Below are positions 27,241-36,175 of a stretch of DNA of 64,000 nt, one piece after another. Made by a program: the position numbers and the translations under genes. The stretch spans positions 3,551,501 to 3,615,500 of the forward strand of contig JAURUC010000001.1 in the NCBI GenBank assembly GCA_030803735.1, read 5' to 3'. Origin of the DNA: Actinopolyspora lacussalsi. Lineage in GTDB: Bacteria; Actinomycetota; Actinomycetes; Mycobacteriales; Pseudonocardiaceae. Each line of letters starts with the position of its first letter. Positions within the stretch are counted from its first letter, which is position 1. Below the pieces are notes generated by a model. That model saw only the letters and a list, made by a program, of their open reading frames with translations, was not told the DNA's origin and made no database searches.

Positions 27241-27849
27241 GTGTCAGAAACCGCCAGTTCGGATGCCGATCTCATAGCGGCTCACCTATCCGGGGACCGG
27301 CAGGCGTTCTCCGAGCTCTTCCGGCGGCACCGTGATCGACTGTGGTCGGTGGCCCTGCGGACGATGCGTGATCCGGAGGAAGCCGCCGACGCGCTGCAGG
27401 ACGCGATGATCTCCGCGTTTCGCAACGCGGGTTCGTTCCGCTCCGAGTCCAGGGTCACCACCTGGCTGCACCGGATCGTGGTGAACGCCTGCCTGGATCG
27501 AATTCGCAGACGTCAGGCCCGAGCCACCGTCCCACTACCGGAGGACGGTCCGGGCGAACCCGCACACCCGCACGACAGAATAGCCGAGCACGACACCCGA
27601 ATGGTCGTATCGGACGCGCTCGGCGAGCTGCCGGAAGATCAACGAGCCGCTATCGTGCTCGTGGACGTCGAGGGATATCCGGTTTCGGAAGCGTCGAGAC
27701 TGCTCGGCGTGGCCGAGGGCACCGTCAAGAGCCGCTGTGCCAGAGGCCGGATCAAGTTGGCGCAACTTCTCGGGCATCTACGGAACCCGAGTGCGGACGC
27801 GCACGTCTCAGACGAAGGCATGGCCACGCGTCGACGGGAGGGACGATGA
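27241..27849 (+). CDS. sigM: ECF RNA polymerase sigma factor SigM
   Basis: This 202-residue ECF sigma factor has region 2 (AFSELFRRHRDRLWSVAL to DAMISAFRNAGSF, about 20-65) and region 4 (LPEDQRAAIVLVDVEGYPVSEASRLLGVAEGTVKSR, about 128-165). The order sigM - anti-sigma - trxB - trxA is conserved in mycobacteria and streptomycetes. GTG 27241 is the start. It overlaps the anti-sigma gene by 4 bp. A run of nine or more G residues lies about 110 bp upstream (27122-27130). Confidence 0.92.
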   Translation: MSETASSDADLIAAHLSGDRQAFSELFRRHRDRLWSVALRTMRDPEEAADALQDAMISAFRNAGSFRSESRVTTWLHRIVVNACLDRIRRRQARATVPLPEDGPGEPAHPHDRIAEHDTRMVVSDALGELPEDQRAAIVLVDVEGYPVSEASRLLGVAEGTVKSRCARGRIKLAQLLGHLRNPSADAHVSDEGMATRRREGR

Positions 27850-28721
27850 GTGGCGAGGATCGGCGTGCCGGTGAGCACGGGGTGCCGGAATGGTCCCCCG
27901 AGATGCTGGCCGAACTGCACGCGGGAGCGCTCGACGAGGAGACAGCGGCGCGACTACGGCCCGCGACAAGCGCTGATCCGGCAGCCGCGGCGGTCCTGAC
28001 CGCGCTGGAGACCACGCGGACCCAGCTGGCGGAACAGGTCGCCGTCGAGATACCGGAGGAGGTGGCGGCCCGCATCGAACAGTCACTGGCCGTCGAACCG
28101 CTTCCGGTGGACACGGACGGCGCCGACGGACAACACGAGCACACCGTCGGACACGGGATCCACGGTGCCGAACGAGCGGAGTCCCACGGCTCGCCGGGGC
28201 CGGAACGGGCCGAAGTGATCGACATCGGGCGTGCTTCCGGCCGGGGCGGCAACCGACGCCGCCGACGCCGCGGCCTCGTGTGGGGCTCGGGCCTGGTGGC
28301 CGCGGCCGCCGCGGTGCTGGCCGTGGTGCTGGTCACGCTTCCGGGCGGCGGCTCCGGTGACCATCAGGCGGGCGACACCGGTTCGGAGCCCCCGGCCGCC
28401 ACCGGCCCCTCCGACCCACCGTTGGCGTTAACCGGGGAGCAGGCGACGCTCAACGGCGAACAGCTGCGGGCAGTGCTCTCCGCCGAGGAGAGGTACGCGG
28501 GCGGGCTGGACGACCCCGGCCGACTGCTGCGGTGTTTACAGGCGAACGGGATCTCCGACAGCGACCCCATGGGAGCGCAGCGGATCACCTTCAATGGTGA
28601 CCCGGCCCAGCTGATGGTGCTGTCCACCGGCGAGGTCGGCCAGTTCCGGTTATTGACGGTCGGCACCGACTGCGGGGCGGGCAATCCCGCCACCATCTCG
28701 GACACCGTGGTCGGTGGCTGA
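27846..28721 (+). CDS. Anti-sigma-M factor (RsmA-like membrane protein)
   Basis: This 291-residue protein has a cytoplasmic N-terminal helical part beginning after EWSPEMLAELHAGALDEETAARL, expected to bind SigM. It also has a Gly/Arg stop (GRGGNRRRRRRG), one membrane helix (about 142-163) and an extracytoplasmic domain with two Cys residues (LLRCLQANG, GTDCGAG) that may be disulphide-linked. There is no zinc HxxxCxxC motif, as in Rv3912. It is translationally coupled to sigM by an ATGA overlap, which fits stoichiometric inhibition. It would hold SigM until an envelope or redox signal. Confidence 0.85.
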   Translation: MSGEDRRAGEHGVPEWSPEMLAELHAGALDEETAARLRPATSADPAAAAVLTALETTRTQLAEQVAVEIPEEVAARIEQSLAVEPLPVDTDGADGQHEHTVGHGIHGAERAESHGSPGPERAEVIDIGRASGRGGNRRRRRRGLVWGSGLVAAAAAVLAVVLVTLPGGGSGDHQAGDTGSEPPAATGPSDPPLALTGEQATLNGEQLRAVLSAEERYAGGLDDPGRLLRCLQANGISDSDPMGAQRITFNGDPAQLMVLSTGEVGQFRLLTVGTDCGAGNPATISDTVVGG

Positions 28722-28885
28722 CTGGGAGCTCCGAGCCGGATCGTCCACGAGGGTGCTCGACCTCGCCGTTCCGTATGGCACGGCCGGCGAGGCCGACGAG
28801 CGGCCGTGGGGTGGACAACCGGGTTCGCCCCGGCCGCGAGAACAACGGTCCAGCATGTGGGCGCGGGCACTCACCCCACGGGGGT

Positions 28886-28913
28886 GGGAACAACCGACGC
28901 CTAGTATCGCGTT
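28886..28913 (+). promoter_or_regulatory. ECF-type promoter GGGAAC-N18-CGTT before trxB
   Basis: GGGAAC (28886-28891) and CGTT (28910-28913) are separated by 18 bp, 60 bp before the trxB start. This matches the GGAAT/C-N18-20-GTT pattern used by SigR/SigH-type and related ECF sigma factors, which drive trxBA in other actinomycetes. The adjacent SigM is an alternative user. Confidence 0.55.
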
Positions 28914-28972
28914 GACGATGAAGCGCGCGGACACCGACCACGCGCGAACGACGTGACGACGGAAGGGGCGCG

Positions 28973-29986
28973 GTGACTGGCGACGTGCGGAACCTGATTG
29001 TCGTTGGCTCCGGTCCTGCCGGCTACACCGCTGCGGTGTACGCGGCAAGGGCGGAGCTGCGACCGCTGGTCTTCGAGGGCACCCAGTACGGCGGTGAACT
29101 CATGAACACGACCGATGTGGAGAACTATCCCGGATTCCGTGACGGGATCATGGGCCCCGAGCTCATGGAGCAGTTCCGCTCCCAGGCGCAACGCTTCGGG
29201 GCGGAGCTCAAGACCAGCGACGTCGAGGAGATCGATCTCGGCGGCCAGGTCAAGACCGTCACCTCCGGCGGTGTGGAGTACCGCGCCAGGGCCGTGATCC
29301 TGGCGATGGGTGCGGCGGCGCGCTACGTCGGCGTTCCCGGCGAGGACCGGCTGCTGGGGCGTGGTGTCTCCTCGTGCGCCACCTGCGACGGCTTCTTCTT
29401 CCGCGACCAGGACATCGCCGTGGTCGGCGGTGGGGACTCCGCCATGGAGGAGGCCACCTTCCTGACCAGGTTCGCGAGGTCGGTGACCATCCTGCACCGC
29501 CGCGAGGAGTTCCGCGCCTCCAAGATCATGCTTGAGCGGGCGCGGTCGAACGAGAAGATCCACTGGCGCACGAACACCGTGGTCACCGAGGTCAACGGCG
29601 AGGGCACCGTCTCCGGGCTCACCGTGCGGGACACCGTCACCGGTGAGGAGTCGGAACTGCCGGTGACGGGTATGTTCGTCGCGATCGGGCACGACCCGCG
29701 CAGCAAGATCGTCGCCGACCAGGTCGAGGTGGACGAGGAAGGCTACGTGCGGGTGCACCATCCCTCGACCGCCACCGACATCCCGGGTGTATTCGCCGCG
29801 GGTGATCTGGTGGACAAGACGTACCGGCAGGCTGTCACGGCTGCCGGTTCGGGCTGCTCGGCGGCCATCGACGCGGAGCGTTGGCTGGCCGGACAGGAGG
29901 CCTCCGACGCGGCGGAGGTCGCGCCGGAGCTCGTCGGTGGTGGGTACGGAGCCGCCACCGAGGCCGACACCGCGGCAGCCCACTGA
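28973..29986 (+). CDS. trxB: Thioredoxin reductase
   Basis: This 337-residue FAD/NADPH enzyme reduces thioredoxin. Visible features are the FAD motif [18 protein letters not shown] (about 9-26), the redox-active CATCDG (Cys135, Cys138), the NADPH motif [12 protein letters not shown] (about 152-163), and the C-terminal FAD contact [10 protein letters not shown]. The last roughly 25 residues are an Ala/Glu-rich tail beyond the usual end. GTG 28973 is the start. It is followed by trxA after 103 bp containing a 20-bp palindrome. Confidence 0.95.
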   Translation: MTGDVRNLIVVGSGPAGYTAAVYAARAELRPLVFEGTQYGGELMNTTDVENYPGFRDGIMGPELMEQFRSQAQRFGAELKTSDVEEIDLGGQVKTVTSGGVEYRARAVILAMGAAARYVGVPGEDRLLGRGVSSCATCDGFFFRDQDIAVVGGGDSAMEEATFLTRFARSVTILHRREEFRASKIMLERARSNEKIHWRTNTVVTEVNGEGTVSGLTVRDTVTGEESELPVTGMFVAIGHDPRSKIVADQVEVDEEGYVRVHHPSTATDIPGVFAAGDLVDKTYRQAVTAAGSGCSAAIDAERWLAGQEASDAAEVAPELVGGGYGAATEADTAAAH

Positions 29987-30037
29987 AGGCCGCGAGCGGA
30001 GACCCGACCGCTTCCGGTGTGGCCCCGCCGCGCCGAG

Positions 30038-30057
30038 GGGGCGGTGATCACCGCCCC
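30038..30057. promoter_or_regulatory. Perfect 20-bp palindrome between trxB and trxA
   Basis: GGGGCGGTGATCACCGCCCC is fully self-complementary with no loop. It lies 52 bp after the trxB stop and 32 bp before the trxA ATG. It could be a protein operator controlling trxA separately, or fold as an mRNA processing or termination hairpin. Confidence 0.45.
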
Positions 30058-30089
30058 GTACCGATCCGAGCACCGAGTAAGGAGCGAAG

Positions 30090-30416
30090 ATGGCAGCCAA
30101 GCCGGTTACCGTTGATTCCGAGTCGTTCAAGAACGACGTCCTCAACAGCGACAAGCCCGTCCTGGTGGACTTCTGGGCCACCTGGTGCGGCCCCTGCAAG
30201 ATGGTGGCCCCGGTGCTGGAGGAGATCGCCTCGGAACACGAGGACAAGATCACCATCGCCAAGCTGGACATCGACCAGAACCCCGGTGTCGCCCGTGACT
30301 ACCAGGTGATGTCGGTTCCCACCCTGCTGCTGTTCTCCAACGGGGAACCGGTCAAGCAGATCGTCGGCGCCAAGCCGAAGGACCAGTTGCTCTCGGACAT
30401 CTCCGACTACCTGTGA
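30090..30416 (+). CDS. trxA: Thioredoxin
   Basis: This 108-residue classical thioredoxin has active site WCGPC at residues 32-36, the cis-Pro segment VMSVPTLLLFSNGEPV, and a C-terminal helix. It reduces protein disulphides with electrons from TrxB and feeds ribonucleotide reductase and peroxiredoxins. AAGGAGCGAAG precedes the ATG. The stop codon is inside a GTGACAGGTG/CACCTGTCAC hairpin (30413-30436). Confidence 0.95.
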   Translation: MAAKPVTVDSESFKNDVLNSDKPVLVDFWATWCGPCKMVAPVLEEIASEHEDKITIAKLDIDQNPGVARDYQVMSVPTLLLFSNGEPVKQIVGAKPKDQLLSDISDYL

Positions 30417-30469
30417 CAGGTGAGCACACCTGTCACACCCGGGCGGCGACGCCCGAGTGGTACCTCGAC

Positions 30470-30503
30470 GAGATCCCACCGCCCATCGGGGCGGTGGGAT
30501 CTC
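30470..30503 (+). terminator. Strong hairpin terminator after trxA
   Basis: GAGATCCCACCGCCC and GGGCGGTGGGATCTC form a perfect 15-bp stem with a 4-nt loop, 53 bp after the trxA stop. There is no pronounced T-tract. Confidence 0.75.
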
Positions 30504-30703
30504 GTGTTCGAACGGTCGACGATCAGGGCCGACCAGGCTAGCGGAACGTACCGAAACGACGACGGTGCGGCCCGTGGCCCACGCTCCACAGCGACAAGGC
30601 ACAATACTTCGCAGCGGACCGCATCGGAATAAACTGATACTTGGGGGTAATGACACGTCGTTAGCACCGGCCGAGGTCGGTGCCTGAATCGAGCGAGGAG
30701 TGC

Positions 30704-31855
30704 ATGCAGCTGCTCCACCGCGGTGACGTCGGCCCGGCCGTAACAGAGATCCATGGCGTTCTCGTTACGCTGGGGCTCTTACCACCACCGAACGGCCATG
30801 TGGGACCGGCCACCTACGACGAGTCGGTGGAACACGCGGTACGCGCCTTTCAACAGCAACGAGGCCTGATAACCGACGGCGTCGTCGGCCCGGCCACGTA
30901 CCGAGCGCTCACGGACGCCAAGTGGCGGCTGGGCGATCGTTCGCTCGCTTACTTCGTGTCCCGTCCCATCAGTGGTGACGACGTGTTCGCCCTGCAGGAG
31001 CGGCTGCTCGAACTGGGGTACGACGCAGGCCGCCCGGACGGGATCTTCGGCAGGCAGACCGAGTACGCGCTGCGGAACTTCCAGCGCGAGTACGCGCTGA
31101 ACTCGGACGGTATCTGTGGACCGGCGACCCTGCGTTCGCTGCGACAGCTGGCCCCGAAGGTGCGCGGCGGGCGCCCGGTCTACCTGCGGGAGCAGGAGAA
31201 GGTGCGGCGGGCGGGACCGCGCCTGCGTGGCAAACGCATCGTCATCGACCCGGGGCACGGGGGCAGTGACCGGGGATCCGTGATCAACGGTGTGGCCGAG
31301 GCCGACCTGGCCTGGGACTTCGCCCGCAGGATCGAGGGCCGCATGGTCGCCACCGGTATGGAGGCACTGATCTCCCGAGGCCCCAACTCGTGCCCCGCCG
31401 AGGCCGACCGGGCCTCGTTCGCCAACGAGGCGGGCGCGGACCTGTTCCTGTCGCTGCACGTGGACGCCAATCGCTCACCGCAGGCGCAGGGGGTCGCCAC
31501 TTTCCACTTCGGCACCGGCAACGGCACCACGTCGAACGTGGGGGAGGCGCTCGCCGGTTTCCTGCAACGCGAAGTGGTGGCACGTACCGCCATGCTGGAC
31601 TGCCGCAGCCACCCGAAGAGCTGGGAGGTCCTGCGCTGGACGAAAATGCCCGCCGTGCGCATCGAAGCCGGGTACCTGAGCAACCCGGAGGACCGGGCGC
31701 GGCTGTTGGACCCCGGCTTCCGCGACGTGGTGGCCGAGGCGGTGCTCGTCGCCGTCAAACGGCTCTACCTGCTGGGCGAGGACGACCGACCCACCGGCTC
31801 CTTCACCTTCGACGATCTGCTGCGCTACGAGCTCACCCGCGCCGAGGGCGCCTGA
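30704..31855 (+). CDS. cwlM: CwlM-like N-acetylmuramoyl-L-alanine amidase domain protein
   Basis: This 383-residue protein has no signal peptide. It carries two peptidoglycan-binding_1 domains (about 5-65 and 85-145; the second has LLELGYDAGRPDGIFG) and an Amidase_3 domain (about 170-365). The zinc/catalytic residues are retained: DPGHGG, the Glu in GVAEADL, SLHVDAN, and RIEAGYLSN. It corresponds to Rv3915, which acts in the cytoplasm as a PknB-controlled activator of MurA rather than as a wall hydrolase. The lack of a signal agrees with this. ATG 30704 has GAGGAG 4 bases upstream; an upstream GTG at 30680 is less likely. Confidence 0.9.
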   Translation: MQLLHRGDVGPAVTEIHGVLVTLGLLPPPNGHVGPATYDESVEHAVRAFQQQRGLITDGVVGPATYRALTDAKWRLGDRSLAYFVSRPISGDDVFALQERLLELGYDAGRPDGIFGRQTEYALRNFQREYALNSDGICGPATLRSLRQLAPKVRGGRPVYLREQEKVRRAGPRLRGKRIVIDPGHGGSDRGSVINGVAEADLAWDFARRIEGRMVATGMEALISRGPNSCPAEADRASFANEAGADLFLSLHVDANRSPQAQGVATFHFGTGNGTTSNVGEALAGFLQREVVARTAMLDCRSHPKSWEVLRWTKMPAVRIEAGYLSNPEDRARLLDPGFRDVVAEAVLVAVKRLYLLGEDDRPTGSFTFDDLLRYELTRAEGA

Positions 31856-31887
31856 ACGCGCGTCCGACCCGGAACATCGGGGATACT

Positions 31888-31923
31888 TCCGAGAGCGGCT
31901 CTCACACCAGGAGCGCTCTCGGA
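31888..31923 (+). terminator. Hairpin terminator after cwlM
   Basis: TCCGAGAGCG and CGCTCTCGGA form a 10-bp stem with a 16-nt loop, 33 bp after the cwlM stop. The rest of the 321-bp gap to the aminotransferase gene shows an A/T-richer patch (32009-32040) suited to a promoter and no gene. Confidence 0.6.
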
Positions 31924-32176
31924 GATCACCGCCGCGATCGGACATTCGCGGTCCGCGACCACGCGCAACGGTGCCGCCGGTCAAGCATTCCCAGGGGGCG
32001 TTCGGAGCTTTTCAACTAGTGATTTTGCTCACTGTTGGCCAGGATGGAACGAGGCGGACGTTACACAACCGCGAACGTCACACGATGAACCGGTTAGAAT
32101 CGCCGGATCAAATCCGGTCCCGCTTCCCCGTGACCGGTGCCGATCACACGGCGCACCACCGACCCTGGAGCGCGGA

Positions 32177-33541
32177 ATGTCCGATCATTCGAACCAGCCG
32201 AACGAGCAGGCCGAGCCGGAGGAAACCGGCACGTCGACTCCCGCGACGGGGGCGGCGATGGGCAACCTCGACACTCACTCCGCACGGTATGCCGAGCGCA
32301 CGGCGGGGATGACGGCATCGGAGATCAGGGCACTCTTCGCGGTGGCCAGCAGGCCGGAAGTGGTTTCACTGGCGGGTGGCATGCCCAACCTGGCGGCGCT
32401 GCCGCTGGATTCGCTGTCCGAGGAAGTGGGCAGGCTGATCGCCGAACAGGGACAGGCGGCGCTGCAGTACGGCTCCGCACACGGCGTTCCGGAGTTGCGC
32501 GAGCAGATCTGCGAGATCATGGCACTCGAGGGCATCTCGGGCCAGCCGGACGACGTCATGGTCACCGTGGGCTCGCAGATGGCGCTGGACCTGGTCACCA
32601 GGATCTTCTGCGATCCGGGCGACGTGGTGCTGGCCGAGGGGCCCTCCTACGTCGGCGCCATGGGCGCGTTCTCCACCTATCAGGCCGATGTGGTGCACGT
32701 GGCGATGGACGAGCACGGGCTGCAGCCGGACGCGCTGCGCGGTGCCATCGAGGAACTCCACGGGCAGGGCAGGACCATCAAGTTCCTCTACACGATCCCG
32801 AACTTCCACAACCCGGCCGGTGTCACGCTGGCGGAGGAGCGACGCCCGGAGATCCTGGAGATCTGTTCCCGGCACGGCATCATGGTGCTGGAGGACAATC
32901 CCTACGGCCTGCTCGGCTTCGAGGGCCAGACCTACTCGTCGCTGCGTTCGCTGGATCCCGACAACGTGGTGTACCTGGGCTCGTTCTCCAAGACCTTCGC
33001 GTCCGGACTCCGGGTCGGCTGGGTACTGGCACCCCACGCCGTCCGGGAGAAACTCGTACTCGCCGCCGAGTCGGCGACGCTGTGCCCACCGACGCTGAAC
33101 CAGATGATCGTCTCGCGCTACCTGAGCACGCACGACTGGCTGGGACAGATCAAGAGCTTCCGGGAGCAGTACCGGGAACGCCGCGACGCGATGCTCAGCG
33201 CGCTGGAGCAGCACATGCCCGCGGGCTGCGAGTGGACCCGCCCCGACGGCGGCTTCTTCGTGTGGCTCACCGCCCCCGAGGGTGTGGACACCAAGGCGAT
33301 GTTGCCGCGGGCGGTCACCCAACGGGTGGCCTACGCCTCCGGGACCGGTTTCTACCGGGACGGCCTGGGAACCAGGCAGATGCGGCTGTCGTTCTGCTAT
33401 CCCACCCCGGAGCGGATTCACGAGGGCGTTCGCAGGCTGGCCAACACGCTCAACGAGGAGCTGGACCTGCTGCGAACCTTCGGTTCCGGTGGCGGACGCG
33501 AGCTGTCCGGGCCGCAAACCCCCTCGCCGGACACCGCCTGA
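32177..33541 (+). CDS. PLP-dependent class I/II aminotransferase
   Basis: This 454-residue cytoplasmic aminotransferase has an acidic 35-residue N-terminal tail. The fold-I core shows VVSLAGGMPNLAALP, a PLP phosphate site (GSQMALDL), the NP-A-G motif (IPNFHNPAGVTL), the cofactor Asp/Tyr (LEDNPYGLL) and the Schiff-base Lys in SFSKTF (about residue 272). It resembles 2-aminoadipate/aromatic aminotransferases of the LysN group. The exact substrate is not readable. It has no MocR-type DNA-binding domain. GGAGCGCGGA precedes the ATG. Confidence 0.85.
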   Translation: MSDHSNQPNEQAEPEETGTSTPATGAAMGNLDTHSARYAERTAGMTASEIRALFAVASRPEVVSLAGGMPNLAALPLDSLSEEVGRLIAEQGQAALQYGSAHGVPELREQICEIMALEGISGQPDDVMVTVGSQMALDLVTRIFCDPGDVVLAEGPSYVGAMGAFSTYQADVVHVAMDEHGLQPDALRGAIEELHGQGRTIKFLYTIPNFHNPAGVTLAEERRPEILEICSRHGIMVLEDNPYGLLGFEGQTYSSLRSLDPDNVVYLGSFSKTFASGLRVGWVLAPHAVREKLVLAAESATLCPPTLNQMIVSRYLSTHDWLGQIKSFREQYRERRDAMLSALEQHMPAGCEWTRPDGGFFVWLTAPEGVDTKAMLPRAVTQRVAYASGTGFYRDGLGTRQMRLSFCYPTPERIHEGVRRLANTLNEELDLLRTFGSGGGRELSGPQTPSPDTA

Positions 33542-33686
33542 TCGTCGGTGAGAGAGCCGCACGACCGTTCCCGGTTCGGGGTCTTCCCAGCCTCGGCGAG
33601 CACTCCGAGCCCGCTCGGGGCAGCCCTACCGACCGGTTGCCGAACCGCATAACGTCATCCGGGTAGGTTTTTCGTACTGGTCCGGT

Positions 33687-33720
33687 AAGTCCGTCACGCT
33701 CGGCAGGGTGTGACGGACTT
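33687..33720. terminator. Hairpin between the aminotransferase and ligase genes
   Basis: AAGTCCGTCAC and GTGACGGACTT form a perfect 11-bp stem with a 12-nt loop, ending 18 bp before the TTG start of the ligase gene. It may end the aminotransferase transcript or act in the 5' leader of the ligase mRNA. Confidence 0.5.
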
Positions 33721-33738
33721 CGTCATGCAGGAGTCCAC

Positions 33739-34689
33739 TTGAGCGATCGCTGGGTTGCCGTACTTTCCGGAGGACTGTCGCACGAGCGCGACGTCTCGCT
33801 GCGTTCCGGCCGCAGACTGTCCGCCGCACTTCGCTCCACCGGGCTCACCGTGACCGAGCTGGACGCCGACCACGAACTGCTCAACCGCCTGAGCATCGAA
33901 CGGCCGGAAGCGGTGCTGGTCGCGTTACACGGTGGGGAGGGGGAGAACGGCGCGATCCAGTCCATCCTGGAGCTGCTCGACATTCCCTATGTGGGCACCG
34001 ATCCCCGGGCCTGCCGCCGGGCCTGGGACAAACCGACGGCCAAGGCCGAACTCGCCAGGGCCGGGTTGCCCACTCCCGAGTGGATGGTGCTGCCGCAGTC
34101 CACCTTCCGCGAGCTCGGGGCTCATCCGGTGCTGGACGCCCTGGTGGACAAGATCGGTCTCCCGCTGATGCTCAAACCGGTTCAGGGCGGCTCCGCGTTG
34201 GGCGCACGAGTGGTGCGGGACTCCTCGGAGCTTCCCTCCGCGATGATGGGGGCGTTCTCCTACGGCGACACGGTCCTGGTCGAGAAGCTGGTGGAGGGCA
34301 CCGAGCTGGCGATCGGAGTGCTGGAGGACTCGGATGGGCCACACGCGCTCCCCGCCGTACGAATCGAACCGTCGAAGGGGATCTTCGATTACACGGCGCG
34401 CTACACGGCGGGGCTGACGAGCTATCAGGCTCCCGCCGAGCTCTCGGAGGGCGTGGCTCGCCGCGCGGCCGAACTGGCCGTTTCCGCGCATCGCCTGTTG
34501 GGACTGCGCGACATCTCGCGTACGGACGCGATCGTGGACGAGTCCGGCGAGGTCCACTTCCTCGAGGTGAACGTTTCGCCCGGTCTGACCGCGACCTCGC
34601 TGATGCCGATGGGGATCGAGGCGGCGGGACGTGGACTCGGGGACGTCTTCGACGGACTGATCGAACGAGCGATCGACGGTCGGGACTAG
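33739..34689 (+). CDS. D-alanine-D-alanine ligase family ATP-grasp protein
   Basis: This 316-residue protein has the Ddl N-terminal domain (VAVLSGGLSHERDVSLRSGR, ALHGGEGENGAIQ). The ATP-grasp domain includes PLMLKPVQGGSALGARVV and VEKLVEGTELAIGVL, and the metal site HFLEVNVSPGLTATSLMP. It would ligate D-Ala to D-Ala or D-lactate/D-Ser. Because it sits next to the partition genes rather than in the mur region, it may be a paralogue of the housekeeping ligase. TTG 33739 is the start, with AGGAG 5 bases upstream. It is convergent with parB. Confidence 0.85.
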   Translation: MSDRWVAVLSGGLSHERDVSLRSGRRLSAALRSTGLTVTELDADHELLNRLSIERPEAVLVALHGGEGENGAIQSILELLDIPYVGTDPRACRRAWDKPTAKAELARAGLPTPEWMVLPQSTFRELGAHPVLDALVDKIGLPLMLKPVQGGSALGARVVRDSSELPSAMMGAFSYGDTVLVEKLVEGTELAIGVLEDSDGPHALPAVRIEPSKGIFDYTARYTAGLTSYQAPAELSEGVARRAAELAVSAHRLLGLRDISRTDAIVDESGEVHFLEVNVSPGLTATSLMPMGIEAAGRGLGDVFDGLIERAIDGRD

Positions 34690-34707
34690 CGGCTCCGACC
34701 TCGCTTC

Positions 34708-34721
34708 GTTTCACGTGAAAC
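34708..34721. promoter_or_regulatory. parS site 1
   Basis: GTTTCACGTGAAAC is a perfect match to the actinobacterial parS palindrome bound by ParB, located 19 bp after the ligase stop in the ligase-parB gap (34690-35185). Confidence 0.95.
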
Positions 34722-34829
34722 GCGGGTACCGCTTCCGTTCACGAAAGCACCGTCCGAAACAGAATGTCACCGTGACGGAACCATGTCGGACCCAAGGGGC
34801 CTTCGATTCCGTCCGCGGTTGGAGCGCGC

Positions 34830-34853
34830 CGGGGCAGTGGTCGTACTGCCCCG
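34830..34853. terminator. Hairpin in the ligase-parB convergent gap
   Basis: CGGGGCAG and CTGCCCCG form a perfect 8-bp stem with an 8-nt loop. The remaining part of the 496-bp gap has parS and two copies of the dyad GTAGGTCGCTAC (34959-34970 and 35094-35105). I see no gene in it. Confidence 0.4.
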
Positions 34854-35185
34854 CTGTGCGACGCCGTCGACCAGCGAGCCGAAGCCCCCACCACTTACGC
34901 AGTCGGCACCGCCGCGGGTTCTTCCGTGCGGCTCTCGCGAGGACGCCGGAGACGTTGTGTAGGTCGCTACCCGATGTCGAACACCGTAACTGGTTCGAAC
35001 CGGAACCGGCCCGGTATCGCAACCATGAGCGAGACAGCGGGCTCGTCCCCGGTGCGTGAGTCGGATGCATTGCGAGGCCGGGCCGCTCGCCGCGTAGGTC
35101 GCTACTCAAGAGCCGGCCCAACACAGCAAGGCGCCGACTCACGTGCCGGCTACGCAACCACGCGGACAAGTGCTGATGTGGACAC

Positions 35186-36175
35186 TCAATCCCCCAACAG
35201 AAGTTCGGTGAGTCTCCGTAGATCATCGGAGGAACCGAACTCCACGACAATGCGCCCCTTCCGTTGCCCGGACTCCACCTTCACCTTGGTATCCAGCCAG
35301 TCGGCGAGGCGGTCCTGCACTTCCTCGGCCCCCGTGAGCTCCATCTTGGGACGTTGCTTGGACTTCGGCTTCTCCGGCTGTTCCCGCTTCTTGAGCGTCA
35401 CCTGCTCTTCGGCGGCACGCACCGAGAGCCCTTCCGCCACGATGCGGTTGGCGATCTCCTCCTGGTCCCGCGCATCGTCCAGACTGAGCAGCGCTCGGGC
35501 GTGCCCGGCCGCGAGCACCCCGGCTGCGACTCGACGTTGCACGGGCAACGGCAGTCGCAGCAGGCGAATCATGTTGGTGATCACGGGCCTGCTGCGCCCG
35601 ATCCGATCGGCCAGCTCGTCGTGGGTGACCTCGAACTCCTCCAGCAGCTGCTGATACGCGGAAGCCTCCTCCAACGGGTTGAGCTGCACCCGGTGGATGT
35701 TCTCCAGCAACGCGTCCCGCAACAACGCGTCGTCCTTGGTCTGCCGGACGATCGCGGGAAGCGTGGCCAATTCGGCCTGCTGCGCCGCTCGCCAACGGCG
35801 CTCGCCCATGATGAGTTCGTACTGCTCGCCACCGTCGAGCTCACGCACCACGATCGGCTGCATGAGGCCGAACTCCTTGATGGAGTGTTCCAGCTCGGCG
35901 AGTGCGTCCTCGTCGAAAACCTGACGTGGCTGCCTCGGATTGGGAACTATCGCCGAGATCTCGATCTCGCGGTAGACGGCTCCGGCGACGCTCTCGCTCG
36001 TTTCACGTGAAACAACGGGTTCCACGGCGGAGCCACCGGCCGGGGGAGCGGTACCAGCTTCGGCCGAAACCGTCACCGTGTCGAAATTATCCCCTGTCGG
36101 TGGCGCCTCCGATTCCGGAGCACTCGGAATGAGTGCGGCCAGTCCGCGGCCCAAACCACCACGACGCTCGGTCAT
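35186..36175 (-). CDS. parB: Chromosome partitioning protein ParB
   Basis: This 329-residue protein begins with the ParB signature [13 protein letters not shown] disordered linker precedes the CTPase/ParB domain ([21 protein letters not shown] and [24 protein letters not shown]). The HTH domain ([12 protein letters not shown] to [27 protein letters not shown]) and the C-terminal dimerisation domain ([19 protein letters not shown]) follow. It loads on parS as a CTP-dependent clamp. The start overlaps the parA stop by 4 bp. One parS site lies in its own coding sequence. Confidence 0.96.
   Translation of the reverse strand: MTERRGGLGRGLAALIPSAPESEAPPTGDNFDTVTVSAEAGTAPPAGGSAVEPVVSRETSESVAGAVYREIEISAIVPNPRQPRQVFDEDALAELEHSIKEFGLMQPIVVRELDGGEQYELIMGERRWRAAQQAELATLPAIVRQTKDDALLRDALLENIHRVQLNPLEEASAYQQLLEEFEVTHDELADRIGRSRPVITNMIRLLRLPLPVQRRVAAGVLAAGHARALLSLDDARDQEEIANRIVAEGLSVRAAEEQVTLKKREQPEKPKSKQRPKMELTGAEEVQDRLADWLDTKVKVESGQRKGRIVVEFGSSDDLRRLTELLLGD
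36000..36013. promoter_or_regulatory. parS site 2 (inside parB)
   Basis: A perfect GTTTCACGTGAAAC within the disordered linker of parB, where it is translated as VSRET. Confidence 0.95.

Noticed and set aside
34715..35654. Plus-strand frames between the ligase gene and parB
   Set aside because: They are low-quality Ser/Arg-rich translations, partly antisense to parB, without start signals.
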